A stretch of DNA of 64,000 nucleotides from Pseudobdellovibrionaceae bacterium (GCA_016785955.1 JAEUWH010000032.1:24281-88280), one strand, 5' to 3'. Numbered from the stretch's first letter, positions 17,046 through 25,007 are shown. The notes: generated by a model not told the origin, from the letters alone. Translations and numbers: made by a program.

Positions 17046-17336
17046 ATGAATCAAGATATCATGCAAGGAAAATGGAAAGAAATTAAAGGCGAAATCAGAA
17101 AAGTTTGGGGCAATATTACGGGTGATGAATTGGAGCAAACGAAGGGCGATTTAACTTCGATTTCGGGCATCATTCAGCAAAAATATGGTCAAAAAAAAGA
17201 AGAAGTTTCAGGCAAGTTAGATTCAATCATGGGTCGTTTTCAGGCCGATTACCAAGATAAGAAAGAAGATTTTAAACAAGCTGCGGCTAAAAAAACTGAA
17301 CAATTCAAAGACGAATTAAAAAATAAAGATATTTAA
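17046..17336 (+). CDS. CsbD-family stress protein
   Basis: 96 residues, somewhat longer than the usual 60-70. The CsbD core is plain in the first 60: MQGKWKEIKGEIRKVWGNITGDELEQTKGDL, with the GKWKxxKGxxKxxWG pattern. The C-terminal 35 residues are a charged helix rich in Lys, Asp and Gln. CsbD proteins are cytoplasmic stress-response proteins of unclear biochemistry. AAAGGAG lies just upstream of the ATG. It is the first gene of a row of stress-type genes on the plus strand. Confidence 0.9.
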   Translation: MNQDIMQGKWKEIKGEIRKVWGNITGDELEQTKGDLTSISGIIQQKYGQKKEEVSGKLDSIMGRFQADYQDKKEDFKQAAAKKTEQFKDELKNKDI

Positions 17337-17369
17337 TCGATCTTTATTTTAAAATTGAAAGAAGGTTTT

Positions 17370-17729
17370 GTGAAAACAAAATTAACTACTCTGCTTGTTT
17401 TGATGATGTCGTTGGGTTCGCTGGCGGCCACTCAACCGGACAATACTGAGTTGAACAAACGAGACCAACGTGGTCGAGAACTGACGGCGGATAAACATGG
17501 GACTTCAGAAAAAGATATCAAAATTTCTGCGGAACTGCGACAAGCGGTGGTGAATGACAAATCATTGTCGACGTACGCACAAAATATTAAAATCATCACC
17601 GTGAATGGTGAGGTCACTCTGAAGGGGCCGGTGAAATCTGTGCAAGAGCAGCGCGCATTGCTTTCAAAAGCCAAGGCCGTCGGCGGGGTGGCTAAGGTGC
17701 ATAACAATACGCAGATCGTGACGGAATAA
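17370..17729 (+). CDS. Exported BON-domain protein (OsmY-like)
   Basis: 119 residues. The best start is GTG at 17370, with AAGG just before it, giving the signal peptide KTKLTTLLVLMMSLGSLAA. Residues about 50-118 form one BON domain (ISAELRQAVVNDKSLSTYAQNIKIITVNGEVTLKGPVKSVQEQRALLSKA...GVAKVHNNTQI). BON proteins bind phospholipid surfaces; the Escherichia coli relative OsmY is a periplasmic osmotic-stress protein with two BON domains, whereas this one has a single domain. It lies 33 bases after csbD and is probably co-expressed with it. Confidence 0.85.
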   Translation: MKTKLTTLLVLMMSLGSLAATQPDNTELNKRDQRGRELTADKHGTSEKDIKISAELRQAVVNDKSLSTYAQNIKIITVNGEVTLKGPVKSVQEQRALLSKAKAVGGVAKVHNNTQIVTE

Positions 17730-17752
17730 ACAAATTTAACAGGAGAATTTAT

Positions 17753-18343
17753 ATGCCTAAAGGAAACAAGGCGGTATTTGCGATTTATGAAAGTCGAAGC
17801 GAGCTAGAGAATGGGGTCGATAGACTGAAAATGAATGGATTTCGACTGAGCGATATTTCTATCCTGCTGCCACAAGAGTCCGGTGTTCAGGAGTTAAAAC
17901 ACACGAAATCATCTAAAGCTCCCGAAGGGGCTGCGGCTGGTGCTGGCACCGGTGCTGTTCTTGGTGGCGTTTTGGGGTTGTTGGCGGGCATTGGCTTGTT
18001 AGCGATTCCAGGGGTTGGTCCGTTCATCGGTGCTGGACCTATCATGGCTGCATTAGCGGGAATTGGCGTGGGCAGTGCTGTGGGTGTTGTCAGTGGTGCT
18101 TTGGTCGGTCTGGGTATTCCCGAGTATGAGGCGAAACGTTATGAAGGTTTTGTTAAAGAAGGTGGAATTCTAGTGTCTGTTCATGTGGATGATTCTACGT
18201 GGGCGGAAAAGGCAAAAAATATCTTAGAATCGACAGGTGCTAAGGATATGGCCGTGACCAGTGAGCTAAAAGGTGACTTTGATGAACTCGAGCGCAGTCG
18301 AACGTACACGGCGGCGTCGATCAATCCAACCCAAATTTTCTAA
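17753..18343 (+). CDS. YflT/ActD-like stress protein with glycine-rich hydrophobic core
   Basis: 196 residues. N-terminal alpha/beta region (AVFAIYESRSELENGVDRLKMNGFRLSDISILLP) of the type found in general-stress YflT-like proteins. Then a 60-residue Gly/Ala-rich hydrophobic segment (GAAAGAGTGAVLGG...GIGVGSAVGVVSGALVGLGIP), then EYEAKRYEGFVKEGGILVSVHV, a motif seen in ActD-like membrane proteins. Together these define a widespread family of stress-linked proteins with a glycine-zipper membrane part. Spacing to the BON gene is 23 bases, with AGGAG at the start, so they are likely one operon. Confidence 0.7.
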   Translation: MPKGNKAVFAIYESRSELENGVDRLKMNGFRLSDISILLPQESGVQELKHTKSSKAPEGAAAGAGTGAVLGGVLGLLAGIGLLAIPGVGPFIGAGPIMAALAGIGVGSAVGVVSGALVGLGIPEYEAKRYEGFVKEGGILVSVHVDDSTWAEKAKNILESTGAKDMAVTSELKGDFDELERSRTYTAASINPTQIF

Positions 18344-18423
18344 TTCAATTTTATTTTGGGGCAGCTGCGCTTTCGGTAACTCGAGGGAGAGTGGTTGCTT
18401 CCATCTTTTTCAAAGAAGGTTAT

Positions 18424-19152
18424 ATGAAAGTACTATTAATTACATTGTTTGTTGCGATGGCGGGTCTTGCTCAGGTGGAATATCCGAATGATCTGACGAA
18501 GCCGTCCAATCCCCCGTACCCTCAAAACCCGCCGACGAATCCGCCAATGTCCACCGATACGGTTAACACGACATCAAGTACCGATTCATCGCGTGTGCGA
18601 TCAGAGGGTGGGCTGTTTATAGAGCCAATGTTGCTGACTGTCCAAGAAGATTCGACAATTAAAACTTCTCAATTGCCAATTATTACTGATGACACCTCAG
18701 GAACGTCCAGTGGCTTTGGTGTTGGGTTACGTTTTGGTGGCCACGTGTCTGAGGTTTTTTTACTTGGTGTGGATGCCCGTTACACAAAAATGAGAATGAG
18801 TGATTCCTTTTACGAAAGTGCAGATTCAAATGCATACAACATTGCCCCTGTCGTTGGTGTGCAGACACCATACTATGGAATTCGTTTGCTTGCGGGGTAT
18901 GTGGTGGCTGGTGAAAATAATCCAGATGCAGGTGTACAAGGTTTAAATTTGAAGTTCACCGAGGCGACGGGTTGGCGGGTCGGTGCAGGGATCCATATCG
19001 CTGCGGTGAGTGTCAACGTTGAATATCAGGACTTAACTTATAACGCAACTCAGGTGGAGTCATTAGGGTCTCTGAATGTGAACAATACAACATCGGTGGA
19101 TGCGAATAATCGTGGATACACCGTCAGTTTAAGTTTCCCTGTCGAACTCTAA
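18424..19152 (+). CDS. Outer-membrane beta-barrel protein with proline-rich N-terminus
   Basis: 242 residues from the ATG at 18424 (GAAGG upstream). Signal peptide of about 17 residues, then a Pro/Asn-rich linker (KPSNPPYPQNPPTNPP), a Thr/Ser stretch, and a barrel region with repeated strand patterns (GGLFIEPMLLTV, GFGVGLRFGGHVS, LLGVDARYTKMRM, GIRLLAGYVV, GWRVGAGIHIAAVSVNVEYQDL, GYTVSLSFPVEL). The proline-rich stretch could span or bind peptidoglycan. No named family is assigned. It is part of the stress-type gene row. Confidence 0.65.
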   Translation: MKVLLITLFVAMAGLAQVEYPNDLTKPSNPPYPQNPPTNPPMSTDTVNTTSSTDSSRVRSEGGLFIEPMLLTVQEDSTIKTSQLPIITDDTSGTSSGFGVGLRFGGHVSEVFLLGVDARYTKMRMSDSFYESADSNAYNIAPVVGVQTPYYGIRLLAGYVVAGENNPDAGVQGLNLKFTEATGWRVGAGIHIAAVSVNVEYQDLTYNATQVESLGSLNVNNTTSVDANNRGYTVSLSFPVEL

Positions 19153-19177
19153 ACCGGTGAGTAAAAACATAGGAATC

Positions 19178-19296
19178 GTTGGTAAGGACTACAATACAGG
19201 ACCGTAAGGACAACAAAGGTTACGGTGGTTACGGTAAAGACAGATAGAGACAGTAGAGACAGTAGAGACGGTAATGATAGTAGAGACGGTAAAGAC
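19178..19296 (+). repeat. Degenerate GGTAAkGACA tandem array upstream of the ferritin-like gene
   Basis: About 120 bases made of loose copies of GGTAAgGAC, CGGTAAaGACA and AGTAGAGAC (for example TAGAGACAGTAGAGACAG and GGTAATGATAGTAGAGACGG). It ends just before the GGAGG ribosome site of the next gene. Read in frame it would encode a spurious Asp/Arg/Ser-rich extension. Confidence 0.7.
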
Positions 19297-19308
19297 TTGG
19301 AGGAAACA

Positions 19309-19881
19309 ATGATGAATACAATTGCTTCTGATTCGGTATTTGATGTCGAAGAAATTCGTCGAGAGGCGCAGAGTTCCATCCAGCAGGGAGCGGTCACTCG
19401 TGACTATCCGTTGGATGTAAAAAGGGCTTGTCAGATTCTGAACGAGGCTCTGGCCAGCGAGATACTTTGTGTTTTGCGCTATCGTCATCATCAAGTGATT
19501 GCAAAAGGTATAAATTTCCCGCAGGTGGCGGCCGAGTTTAAAGAACATGCCGAGAGCGAAGAATCACACATGTTGGAAATTGCTGAACGTATTAGTCAAT
19601 TAGGTGGAGATCCCGATATGAATCCCGCTACGATTGCGCAGCGATCAGCCACAGAGTATGGAGCGACCGACGGTGATCTGGTGTCCATGATTCGCGAGGA
19701 TCTAGTGTCTGAGCGCATCGCGATTGAAGTTTATCGACAAATGATTGAATGGTTTTCCGCAGATCCGACAACTCGTCGAATGCTCGAAAAAATTCTAGCT
19801 GATGAAGAAGATCATGCCACAGATCTAGCCGATTTGTTGGAAACCGTCGATCAACATAAACCTAGTATGTTTAATCAATAG
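19309..19881 (+). CDS. Ferritin-like (bacterioferritin-type) diiron protein
   Basis: 190 residues. A four-helix ferritin-like bundle with diiron ligand spacing: Glu in LASEILCVLRYRHH, Glu...His in EHAESEESHMLEIAER, Glu in EDLVSERIAIEVYRQ and Glu-Asp-x-His in ADEEDHATDLADLL. It probably stores iron or protects against peroxide in the cytoplasm. The frame is open upstream to 19225, but that stretch is the low-complexity repeat; the ATG at 19309 lies six bases after GGAGG and is the real start. It is downstream of barrel and stress genes and 12 bases ahead of another barrel gene. Confidence 0.85.
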   Translation: MMNTIASDSVFDVEEIRREAQSSIQQGAVTRDYPLDVKRACQILNEALASEILCVLRYRHHQVIAKGINFPQVAAEFKEHAESEESHMLEIAERISQLGGDPDMNPATIAQRSATEYGATDGDLVSMIREDLVSERIAIEVYRQMIEWFSADPTTRRMLEKILADEEDHATDLADLLETVDQHKPSMFNQ

Positions 19882-19893
19882 GAAAGGTAAAAT

Positions 19894-20436
19894 ATGAAAA
19901 AAACAATTTTAACGACCATCTCTGTTCTGATATTCTGTGTTGTAGGACAAACGGCAGAACAATCGATCATGCCGTCACCAAGGCCAGTATCCCAAGTATC
20001 AGAATTTAAACCTCATATTGGTGTGATGATTGGGGCCGCGCAGCCAGAAGGCAGCGGGATCACGGCATCTGAATTTGGTATGGACATTGGTTATCAGCCA
20101 TACATTCCATTTGGTGTCGCGGCCGAGCTAACTCACGCACGCATTGACGATGGGACCGAGACGGTTGATCGAAATACGTTGTGGTTAAAAGGTACTTACA
20201 ATTTTGGAGGAACGGTACAAGTTCTGAAGGAAAGTTATGTGGGTTTGGCACTGGGATCGGTTTTTAAACCTGACAGCACCTCTTTGGCCGTGGCACCGAT
20301 GCTGGGTTTTGACATTCCCGTAACCGCGACTGCGGAGGGGGTGTTCTCGTTAGGGGCAAATTTACGTTATGCGATTGTCGGTGATGACGAAGTCGATACC
20401 TTAACATTGGGTGGTGTTTTAAAATATTGGTACTAA
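19894..20436 (+). CDS. Small outer-membrane beta-barrel protein
   Basis: 180 residues with a signal peptide (KKTILTTISVLIFCVVGQTA). The mature chain has alternating strands (FKPHIGVMIGAAQ, FGMDIGYQPYIPFGVAAELTHARI, RNTLWLKGTYNF, SYVGLALGSVFKP, FSLGANLRYAIVG) and ends LGGVLKYWY with an aromatic C-terminus, as expected of an outer-membrane barrel of about 8 strands. Function unknown. It follows the ferritin-like gene by 12 bases and is probably co-transcribed. Confidence 0.65.
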   Translation: MKKTILTTISVLIFCVVGQTAEQSIMPSPRPVSQVSEFKPHIGVMIGAAQPEGSGITASEFGMDIGYQPYIPFGVAAELTHARIDDGTETVDRNTLWLKGTYNFGGTVQVLKESYVGLALGSVFKPDSTSLAVAPMLGFDIPVTATAEGVFSLGANLRYAIVGDDEVDTLTLGGVLKYWY

Positions 20437-20504
20437 ACAACAAAATAACGGGTGTGGGCCACAGTGCCAGCGCCCTGAACTTATAAATTTACAAGGGGGT
20501 TCAA

Positions 20505-20690
20505 ATGTTACGTGCAGCGATTGTGTTTTTCGTATTGGCTTTACTCGGTATTCTATTCGGAGCGACTGGCTTTGCTGGCATATCTATGGATATCGGAAAA
20601 GCTCTATTGGGAGTGTTTCTAGTTTTAGCGGTTATTAGCTTTGTGATTTCGTTGCTTTCGGGACGAAAAACAAGTGGAACATTACCTTAA
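20505..20690 (+). CDS. DUF1328 family small membrane protein (YtjA-like)
   Basis: 61 residues: MLRAAIVFFVLALLGILFGATGFAG..., two hydrophobic helices and a short polar tail. The AxxFFxLAxxxxxxGxxGxAG pattern is that of DUF1328. These proteins are commonly stress-induced in proteobacteria, but their function is unknown. AAGGGGG precedes the ATG. It sits in the row of stress-type genes. Confidence 0.9.
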   Translation: MLRAAIVFFVLALLGILFGATGFAGISMDIGKALLGVFLVLAVISFVISLLSGRKTSGTLP

Positions 20691-20720
20691 CTAAACCGAT
20701 ATAAAAGGAGAAAAATTGAC

Positions 20721-21254
20721 ATGAAAAAAGTAATACCATTTTTAGTTGCGACGGTTTTTGTAGTGACCAGTCAAGTGTTTGCTTGGACGTCTACTCAGGA
20801 TGCTGCGGATCGTTTGGGTGCAACTCAAGTTAAGGAAATTGCATTTGATAAAAATGCAGACAGACTTACAGAGGCACAAAAATCAGAAATCAGAAATGCT
20901 GTTTCCGAGGCCGCTCAGAAAGGTAGAATTGACGAAGTGAAAGTTTTTGCTTGGTCTGATAAAGAATACCCGTCTGACAACAAAAAACAAACCAAAGAAG
21001 AAGTTGGTTTAGCCAAAAATCGTATTAAGCATTTAAAATCATTTTTAAAAGATGATCTGAAAGTCAAAAGCGTCGACGAATACAACATGGCAGAACGTCC
21101 AAGTGCCATTGAAAAATTGTTTAATACGTCAGATGCAAAAATAAAAAATACGGCGGAATCGGCAGGAGCGGCGCCAACAGAAGGCAATACTGGACTATTT
21201 GATCTAAAAGCCCAGGCTTCTAAAGGTGTTGTCATGATCTTTCTTAAACGATAG
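20721..21254 (+). CDS. Exported OmpA-like stress protein
   Basis: 177 residues with a signal peptide (PFLVATVFVVTSQVFA). Residues about 36-90 (VKEIAFDKNADRLTEAQKSEIRNAVSEAAQKGRIDEVKVFAWSD) follow the pattern of the OmpA C-terminal domain (IxFxxxSxxLxxxxxxxL...VxxVxGxAD), then a helical region (AKNRIKHLKSFLKDDLKV) and a low-complexity stretch. It lacks the full OmpA motif, so peptidoglycan binding is uncertain. It is the last gene of the plus-strand stress row and is followed by a hairpin at 21291-21320. Confidence 0.6.
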   Translation: MKKVIPFLVATVFVVTSQVFAWTSTQDAADRLGATQVKEIAFDKNADRLTEAQKSEIRNAVSEAAQKGRIDEVKVFAWSDKEYPSDNKKQTKEEVGLAKNRIKHLKSFLKDDLKVKSVDEYNMAERPSAIEKLFNTSDAKIKNTAESAGAAPTEGNTGLFDLKAQASKGVVMIFLKR

Positions 21255-21290
21255 TGGCTGAATAATTCTGATCCAGCTCTAGACAGTTAT

Positions 21291-21320
21291 AAAGGGTTTG
21301 CTTAAATAAGCAGGCCCTTT
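21291..21320 (+). terminator. Hairpin after the stress gene row
   Basis: AAAGGG-TT-TGCTTA pairs with TAAGCA-GG-CCCTTT, with two G-T pairs and a tiny loop. It lies 37 bases after the stop. The following T run is weak. Confidence 0.6.
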
Positions 21321-21395
21321 GACTTATTAAATCTTTATTAAGTTTGGCTTCCCAAATTCCGATAGATTTTTGTTGGAATAAAAAAGGGGAGTATT

Positions 21396-23036
21396 ATGGG
21401 TCCACGATCGTGGTTTTTTTCATGTGTTGCACTTGTCGCAGTTATGTTTTTTGTAGGTTTGGCTATAAATGTAAATACAAGCAGTAAGATGCCGCTGCAG
21501 ATGTCGTCGAATTCTCCGGCTGGCACGGCTCATGTGATCTATACCAAAATCCAATCCGTAAAAGCGTTCCTACTGGATAGAACCCTTATTTCGTCTGAAC
21601 GTTGCGTGCCAGAATTAAATAAAATCTATGATGAAATGAACAGCCTGAATTTGACTCAGTTTTCATTGTCTGATTTGAAAAAAAATGCACCTAAGCTTAT
21701 CAATGAATTATTTAAAACGCGTATGGAGTTACGTGAAAATTATCAAAATGCCTTCAGCGGTGAAAATGCTGGTGTTTCAAAAGAGTGTGCCTTTGCTCAT
21801 CGCCGTTTATTTCGGGCGATCCGAGTTTTTGAAGACTATATTGGGATGTTACACGAAGACGTTTTTAAAGCGGCTGGCTTACCCCTAAGAACCGACGATA
21901 AAATTTATCGCGTATTTGAGGGAAATGAAATTAATTTTTTATGGAACCAGACATACCGTCCGACTGAGACCTATAAATATGTTCCAAAGTCAGGGGATAT
22001 TCTGCTGTCGCGGGGCTCGGCTTCTGTATCGGCTTCGATTGCGCGTATTACGGATGAGGACTCAAACTTTTCCCATGCAGGTATTGTTTACATTGATCCG
22101 GTGATAAAAAAAATAGAAACAATCGAGGCTCATATTGAATACGGCAGTGTCGTTGAAGATATCAGTCATTATAAAGACATGAAAGCACGTGCGGTGGTAT
22201 TCCGATTTAATGACCCTAAGTTGTCTTCTGCAGAAAATGCACAGATTGCTCACGAGGCCGCTGCAAAAGTACGTAATGTCATACTAGATTATAAGAAAAA
22301 CAAAGGCACCCGTCGTTTCCCAAATGTTTGCTATGATTTTTCAATGGTGATTGATAATCCGACTGAATTTGATCCTACTAAAAGTAAATGTCTATTTTGT
22401 TCGGAAGTGATTTCGTTGGCTTATAAATTAGTTGCGGGCGGAAAATACACTGTGCCTAAGTTCCAATCTCCTATCGATCCTAAAAATCGTACATTTTTAG
22501 CAAGTATTGGCGCTACGGCAAAAGAAACATTTGCGCCAGCGGATTTAGAAATTGATCCCAATTTTGATATGGTCATGGAATGGCGTGATTACAGACGTAT
22601 ACACAGAACTCATATAATGGATGCAATTCTTACCAGTGTGTATGGCTGGATGGATGAATACAACTATCAGTTTCAGCCTCCGAAATTTGATCTGCTAAAG
22701 ACAAGTTTGGCCTATAAAGCGCGTCGTGTTCCGTTACTGGATCGTGCGCTTAAGCTAGACGAGAAATTTCCTCTGAATATGGTGAAAAGTGGTTTGGATG
22801 CAATGTTGATGCTGGATGAAGTTGCCAATCAATTGGCGGCCGTTATTGATAAAAAAGAAGGTGGACAAGGAATTACGCTGACGCCAAAAGAGATGTTAAG
22901 TTTGCTAGAACAATGGCGGCTACAAGATGCAAAAGATTATCAATCTAGTTCAGAATACAATAAAGCAGGTGATATTTTAAAAGATCAACGCGTCCATCAC
23001 TTTTTACGTGCGCCGAACTCAAAGATGGGCAAATGA
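21396..23036 (+). CDS. Exported YiiX-type permuted NlpC/P60 amidase
   Basis: 546 residues with an N-terminal membrane anchor or signal (about 5-25, WFFSCVALVAVMFFVGLAI). The centre, residues about 195-360, is a permuted papain-like domain: SGDILLSRG, His227 in FSHAGIVY, Glu245 in TIEAHIEYG and Cys335 in KCLFCSEVI. Members cleave amide or ester bonds, often of peptidoglycan or lipids. About 190 residues before it and 180 after it are helical and not assigned. Start ATG follows AGGGGAG. The TGA stop falls within the first AATGACA unit of the tandem array at 23031-23090. Confidence 0.8.
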   Translation: MGPRSWFFSCVALVAVMFFVGLAINVNTSSKMPLQMSSNSPAGTAHVIYTKIQSVKAFLLDRTLISSERCVPELNKIYDEMNSLNLTQFSLSDLKKNAPKLINELFKTRMELRENYQNAFSGENAGVSKECAFAHRRLFRAIRVFEDYIGMLHEDVFKAAGLPLRTDDKIYRVFEGNEINFLWNQTYRPTETYKYVPKSGDILLSRGSASVSASIARITDEDSNFSHAGIVYIDPVIKKIETIEAHIEYGSVVEDISHYKDMKARAVVFRFNDPKLSSAENAQIAHEAAAKVRNVILDYKKNKGTRRFPNVCYDFSMVIDNPTEFDPTKSKCLFCSEVISLAYKLVAGGKYTVPKFQSPIDPKNRTFLASIGATAKETFAPADLEIDPNFDMVMEWRDYRRIHRTHIMDAILTSVYGWMDEYNYQFQPPKFDLLKTSLAYKARRVPLLDRALKLDEKFPLNMVKSGLDAMLMLDEVANQLAAVIDKKEGGQGITLTPKEMLSLLEQWRLQDAKDYQSSSEYNKAGDILKDQRVHHFLRAPNSKMGK

Positions 23037-23090
23037 CACAAATGACAGCAATGACATAATGATAGTAATGACACAAATAATGGTAATGTC
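23031..23090 (+). repeat. AATGACA tandem array overlapping a stop codon
   Basis: AATGACA units spaced 8-10 bases apart (AATGACACAAATGACAGC, AATGACATAATGATAG, AATGACACAAATAATGG). The first unit contains the TGA stop of the YiiX-type gene. The array lies between convergent genes, 75 bases before the exact repeat copy at 23165. Confidence 0.7.
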
Positions 23091-23164
23091 TGGAAACGAA
23101 GGGTGATGGCTGATTGCTGGAACGAGAACCGCACACACGCCGCGGCCTCGTTAGTATAATATGA

Positions 23165-23186
23165 TGTCATTACCAACCTATCTAGG
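23165..23186 (-). repeat. Dispersed GATAGGTTGGTAATGACA repeat, exact 22-bp copy
   Basis: Plus strand TGTCATTACCAACCTATC then TAGG. Identical to 15241-15262 over 22 bases. It lies between the ends of the YiiX-type and SYLF genes. Confidence 0.8.
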
Positions 23187-23202
23187 TCGATTTAATTATG
23201 GA

Positions 23203-23880
23203 TTACGGGGCGTTGGCATCTAGTGAACGCACGTAAGTTCGAAGGGACGATGGAGCATAGCTTCCGTCCGTTGTAAGTAATGACCGAGGTGTCGATTTGT
23301 TGTCATACATTTTGGCATTTGAATCGTGATCGATGGACAGCGACGCACCTTCAATAGTTAGACCGCCGAATAGTCCACGACTGCGAGAGTAACTGTAGAC
23401 TTCGCTTTTCAGTTGGTAGTCTGTGTTGGCTTTGGCTTCGCGGCCGATGGGGCCTACGGCGATAGTTGCATCACCACCCAGAGTGAAGTTGTTTACACTT
23501 AAGCGCTCTAGAGCGTTTTGATTGACGAATACCAAAACCATATCGATCGAGGCGATACCGATTTGTAATCCCCAGTTACCACCCACGATTCTGACGTAAG
23601 AGGGTTGGCTCCATCCATTAGCTACGCGACAAGAAACGACACCTTGACCAATGCGAGCGCCAAATACAAATCCACCCCGAATGACGTCAGGTAGGACGGC
23701 GATACATACAGCCCGTTCGAGCAAGCTTAGGGGAATTGTGTTGTCGGAAATTTTTGTCACCTCATCCAGAACTTGTGCCGCACGCTCTGCTTTGGCTGCA
23801 AGACCGGCTTCGGTGGTGGCTGCGTACCCGGAAAATGGAATCGCAGCGGCGCATATTAAAATAAGTAATCTGTTTTTCAT
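23203..23880 (-). CDS. Exported SYLF-domain (YSC84/DUF500) lipid-binding protein
   Basis: 225 residues with a signal peptide (LLILICAAAIPFSGYA). The SYLF domain covers most of the rest: LLERAVCIAVLPDVIRGGFVFGARIGQGVVSCR, then GGNWGLQIGIASIDMVLVFVN, FTLGGDATIAVGPIGR and SRSRGLFGGLTIEGASLSID. SYLF domains bind phosphoinositide or other lipid surfaces; bacterial exported forms are common next to BON and other envelope-stress genes, as here. It probably acts in the periplasm or at the outer membrane. A 7-bp dyad lies about 40 bases upstream of the start. Confidence 0.9.
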   Translation of the reverse strand: MKNRLLILICAAAIPFSGYAATTEAGLAAKAERAAQVLDEVTKISDNTIPLSLLERAVCIAVLPDVIRGGFVFGARIGQGVVSCRVANGWSQPSYVRIVGGNWGLQIGIASIDMVLVFVNQNALERLSVNNFTLGGDATIAVGPIGREAKANTDYQLKSEVYSYSRSRGLFGGLTIEGASLSIDHDSNAKMYDNKSTPRSLLTTDGSYAPSSLRTYVRSLDANAP

Positions 23881-23917
23881 TCTGTATCTCCTTTATTGAT
23901 GAGAATGGTTTTTACGA

Positions 23918-23932
23918 ACTGACTGAGTCAGT
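23918..23932. promoter_or_regulatory. Operator-like dyad ACTGACT-G-AGTCAGT
   Basis: Perfect 7-bp inverted repeat with one central base, 38 bases upstream of the SYLF start codon. The position fits a repressor or activator site. Could be chance. Confidence 0.4.
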
Positions 23933-23990
23933 AAATCGTTCACAGCAAATGAATGGCCAAAAAAAAGAAATCTTGAACTACTCTCGAGTT

Positions 23991-24011
23991 GCTATTGAAC
24001 GGCTATTGAAC
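23991..24011. promoter_or_regulatory. Tandem direct repeat GCTATTGAAC x2
   Basis: GCTATTGAAC at 23991-24000 and again at 24002-24011, an 11-base period, about one helical turn. The arrangement is typical of paired regulator binding on one DNA face. It lies between divergent stress genes. Confidence 0.4.
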
Positions 24012-24237
24012 CGTTATGATAGAGCTCCATGGATTGAAGCTGTTCAAAAAATCCAGAATGGCTCCCAAATATCCCCGTATGTTGTCGGGCAAATTTGTAC
24101 AATATCAAATAAACTGTAAATTAACCTACGGCTTCATGTTTGCATTATCTATATAATCAATATGTGAAGTGTCGGAATTTTTTTCCCATTCCAAAAAAAT
24201 AACAACGACAAGCGATTGTCAAAAAAAGGAGATCAGT

Positions 24238-24519
24238 ATGGCTAACCTAACAACGGATGCTTTTAACAAAGTAGACAAAGTGGCTCACAATTTAAAAGAC
24301 AAAGCGGCGGGAGCGGAAGATCAATTGACTCAGATGACCTACGATGCGGGAAAAAAAGTAGGAGCTATTGCGTCTGATTTTTCTTCGGCGGCTATGGATT
24401 ACGCTAAAAATGGTCGAGAGTACGTAAAAGAAAATCCAGGGAAAGGCGTTGCTATGGCTGCGGTGGCGGGACTTGTAACTGGAAGTCTGTTGACTCTGGC
24501 TATGCGTCGTCGACACTAG
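24238..24519 (+). CDS. DUF883/ElaB-like membrane-anchored protein
   Basis: 93 residues from the ATG at 24238 (AAAGGAGA upstream). A long amphipathic helix (AFNKVDKVAHNLKDKAAGAEDQLTQMTYDAGKKV) is followed by YVKENPGKGVAMAAVAGLVTGSLLTLAMRRRH, the C-terminal pattern of DUF883 (ElaB/YqjD) proteins, whose last helix anchors them in the inner membrane. Some relatives bind ribosomes in stationary phase; the role here is unknown. The frame from 24169 is longer but lacks a ribosome site. It is followed by a terminator at 24608-24651. Confidence 0.75.
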   Translation: MANLTTDAFNKVDKVAHNLKDKAAGAEDQLTQMTYDAGKKVGAIASDFSSAAMDYAKNGREYVKENPGKGVAMAAVAGLVTGSLLTLAMRRRH

Positions 24520-24607
24520 AGTTTTTTTCTCGTTCTAATTTTTCGAACTCTAAGTATCGAGCACATCGTTTACGAAGATAGTGAAAAATATATGTCGAAT
24601 TCGAATC

Positions 24608-24651
24608 AAGTTGCTGAGGAACTTCCCGTGTTCCCAGCAACTTTGATTTTT
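24608..24651 (+). terminator. Bulged hairpin with T run
   Basis: AAGTTGCTG pairs with CAGCAACTTT and an inner GGAAC pairs with GTTCC, followed by TGATTTTTTT. It ends 11 bases before the start codon of the next gene, so it could also attenuate that gene. Confidence 0.75.
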
Positions 24652-24662
24652 TTGGGGGATCT

Positions 24663-25007
24663 ATGATCAAGTCTTTTTTAGAAGAAGAAGCTCAGGGATT
24701 TATTTTTAAAATTTGTTTGAGTATTATATGTGTATCCGTTTTAGTTTTTTCTTTATTTCAATTGGGTTATGCCTTTCAAGCCTGGGTGTTGCAATTTGAT
24801 GATGCCTTCAAGATTACGGTGTTGGTTTTTACTTCGACTTTATTATTCAGTTTGATTGGTCTTCTTTTTGTGTTTCGTAAGCGACGAGAAAAAGTAAAAG
24901 TGGAACTCGAAAACCCTTTGCATCCTTTTATGGGAATGAGCTTACAAGAAAAAGGCTTTGTTTTTATGAGAGGTCTTTTAGATGGCTTGGTGAATGGCCG
25001 TCATTAG
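24663..25007 (+). CDS. Small two-helix membrane protein, unknown
   Basis: 114 residues with two hydrophobic segments, about 13-38 (FIFKICLSIICVSVLVFSLFQLGYAF) and 48-70 (FKITVLVFTSTLLFSLIGLLFVF), then a charged KRREKVKVELE linker and an amphipathic tail. The layout resembles small Phage holin/DUF-type stress membrane proteins that often accompany DUF883 genes, but no family can be named. GGGGGA precedes the ATG. It is convergent with dnaE2 across a low-complexity repeat. Confidence 0.6.
   Translation: MIKSFLEEEAQGFIFKICLSIICVSVLVFSLFQLGYAFQAWVLQFDDAFKITVLVFTSTLLFSLIGLLFVFRKRREKVKVELENPLHPFMGMSLQEKGFVFMRGLLDGLVNGRH

Larger units (their letters stand above)
23881..24237. other. Divergent control region between SYLF and DUF883-like genes
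   Basis: 357 bases without a gene. Contains ACTGACTGAGTCAGT (dyad), two tandem GCTATTGAAC words and TATAAT at 24152-24157. The elements are compatible with regulated divergent promoters; no factor can be named. Confidence 0.5.

Noticed and set aside
19225..19308. N-terminal extension of the ferritin-like protein
   Set aside because: Encoded by the degenerate tandem array; a strong GGAGG precedes the later ATG at 19309.
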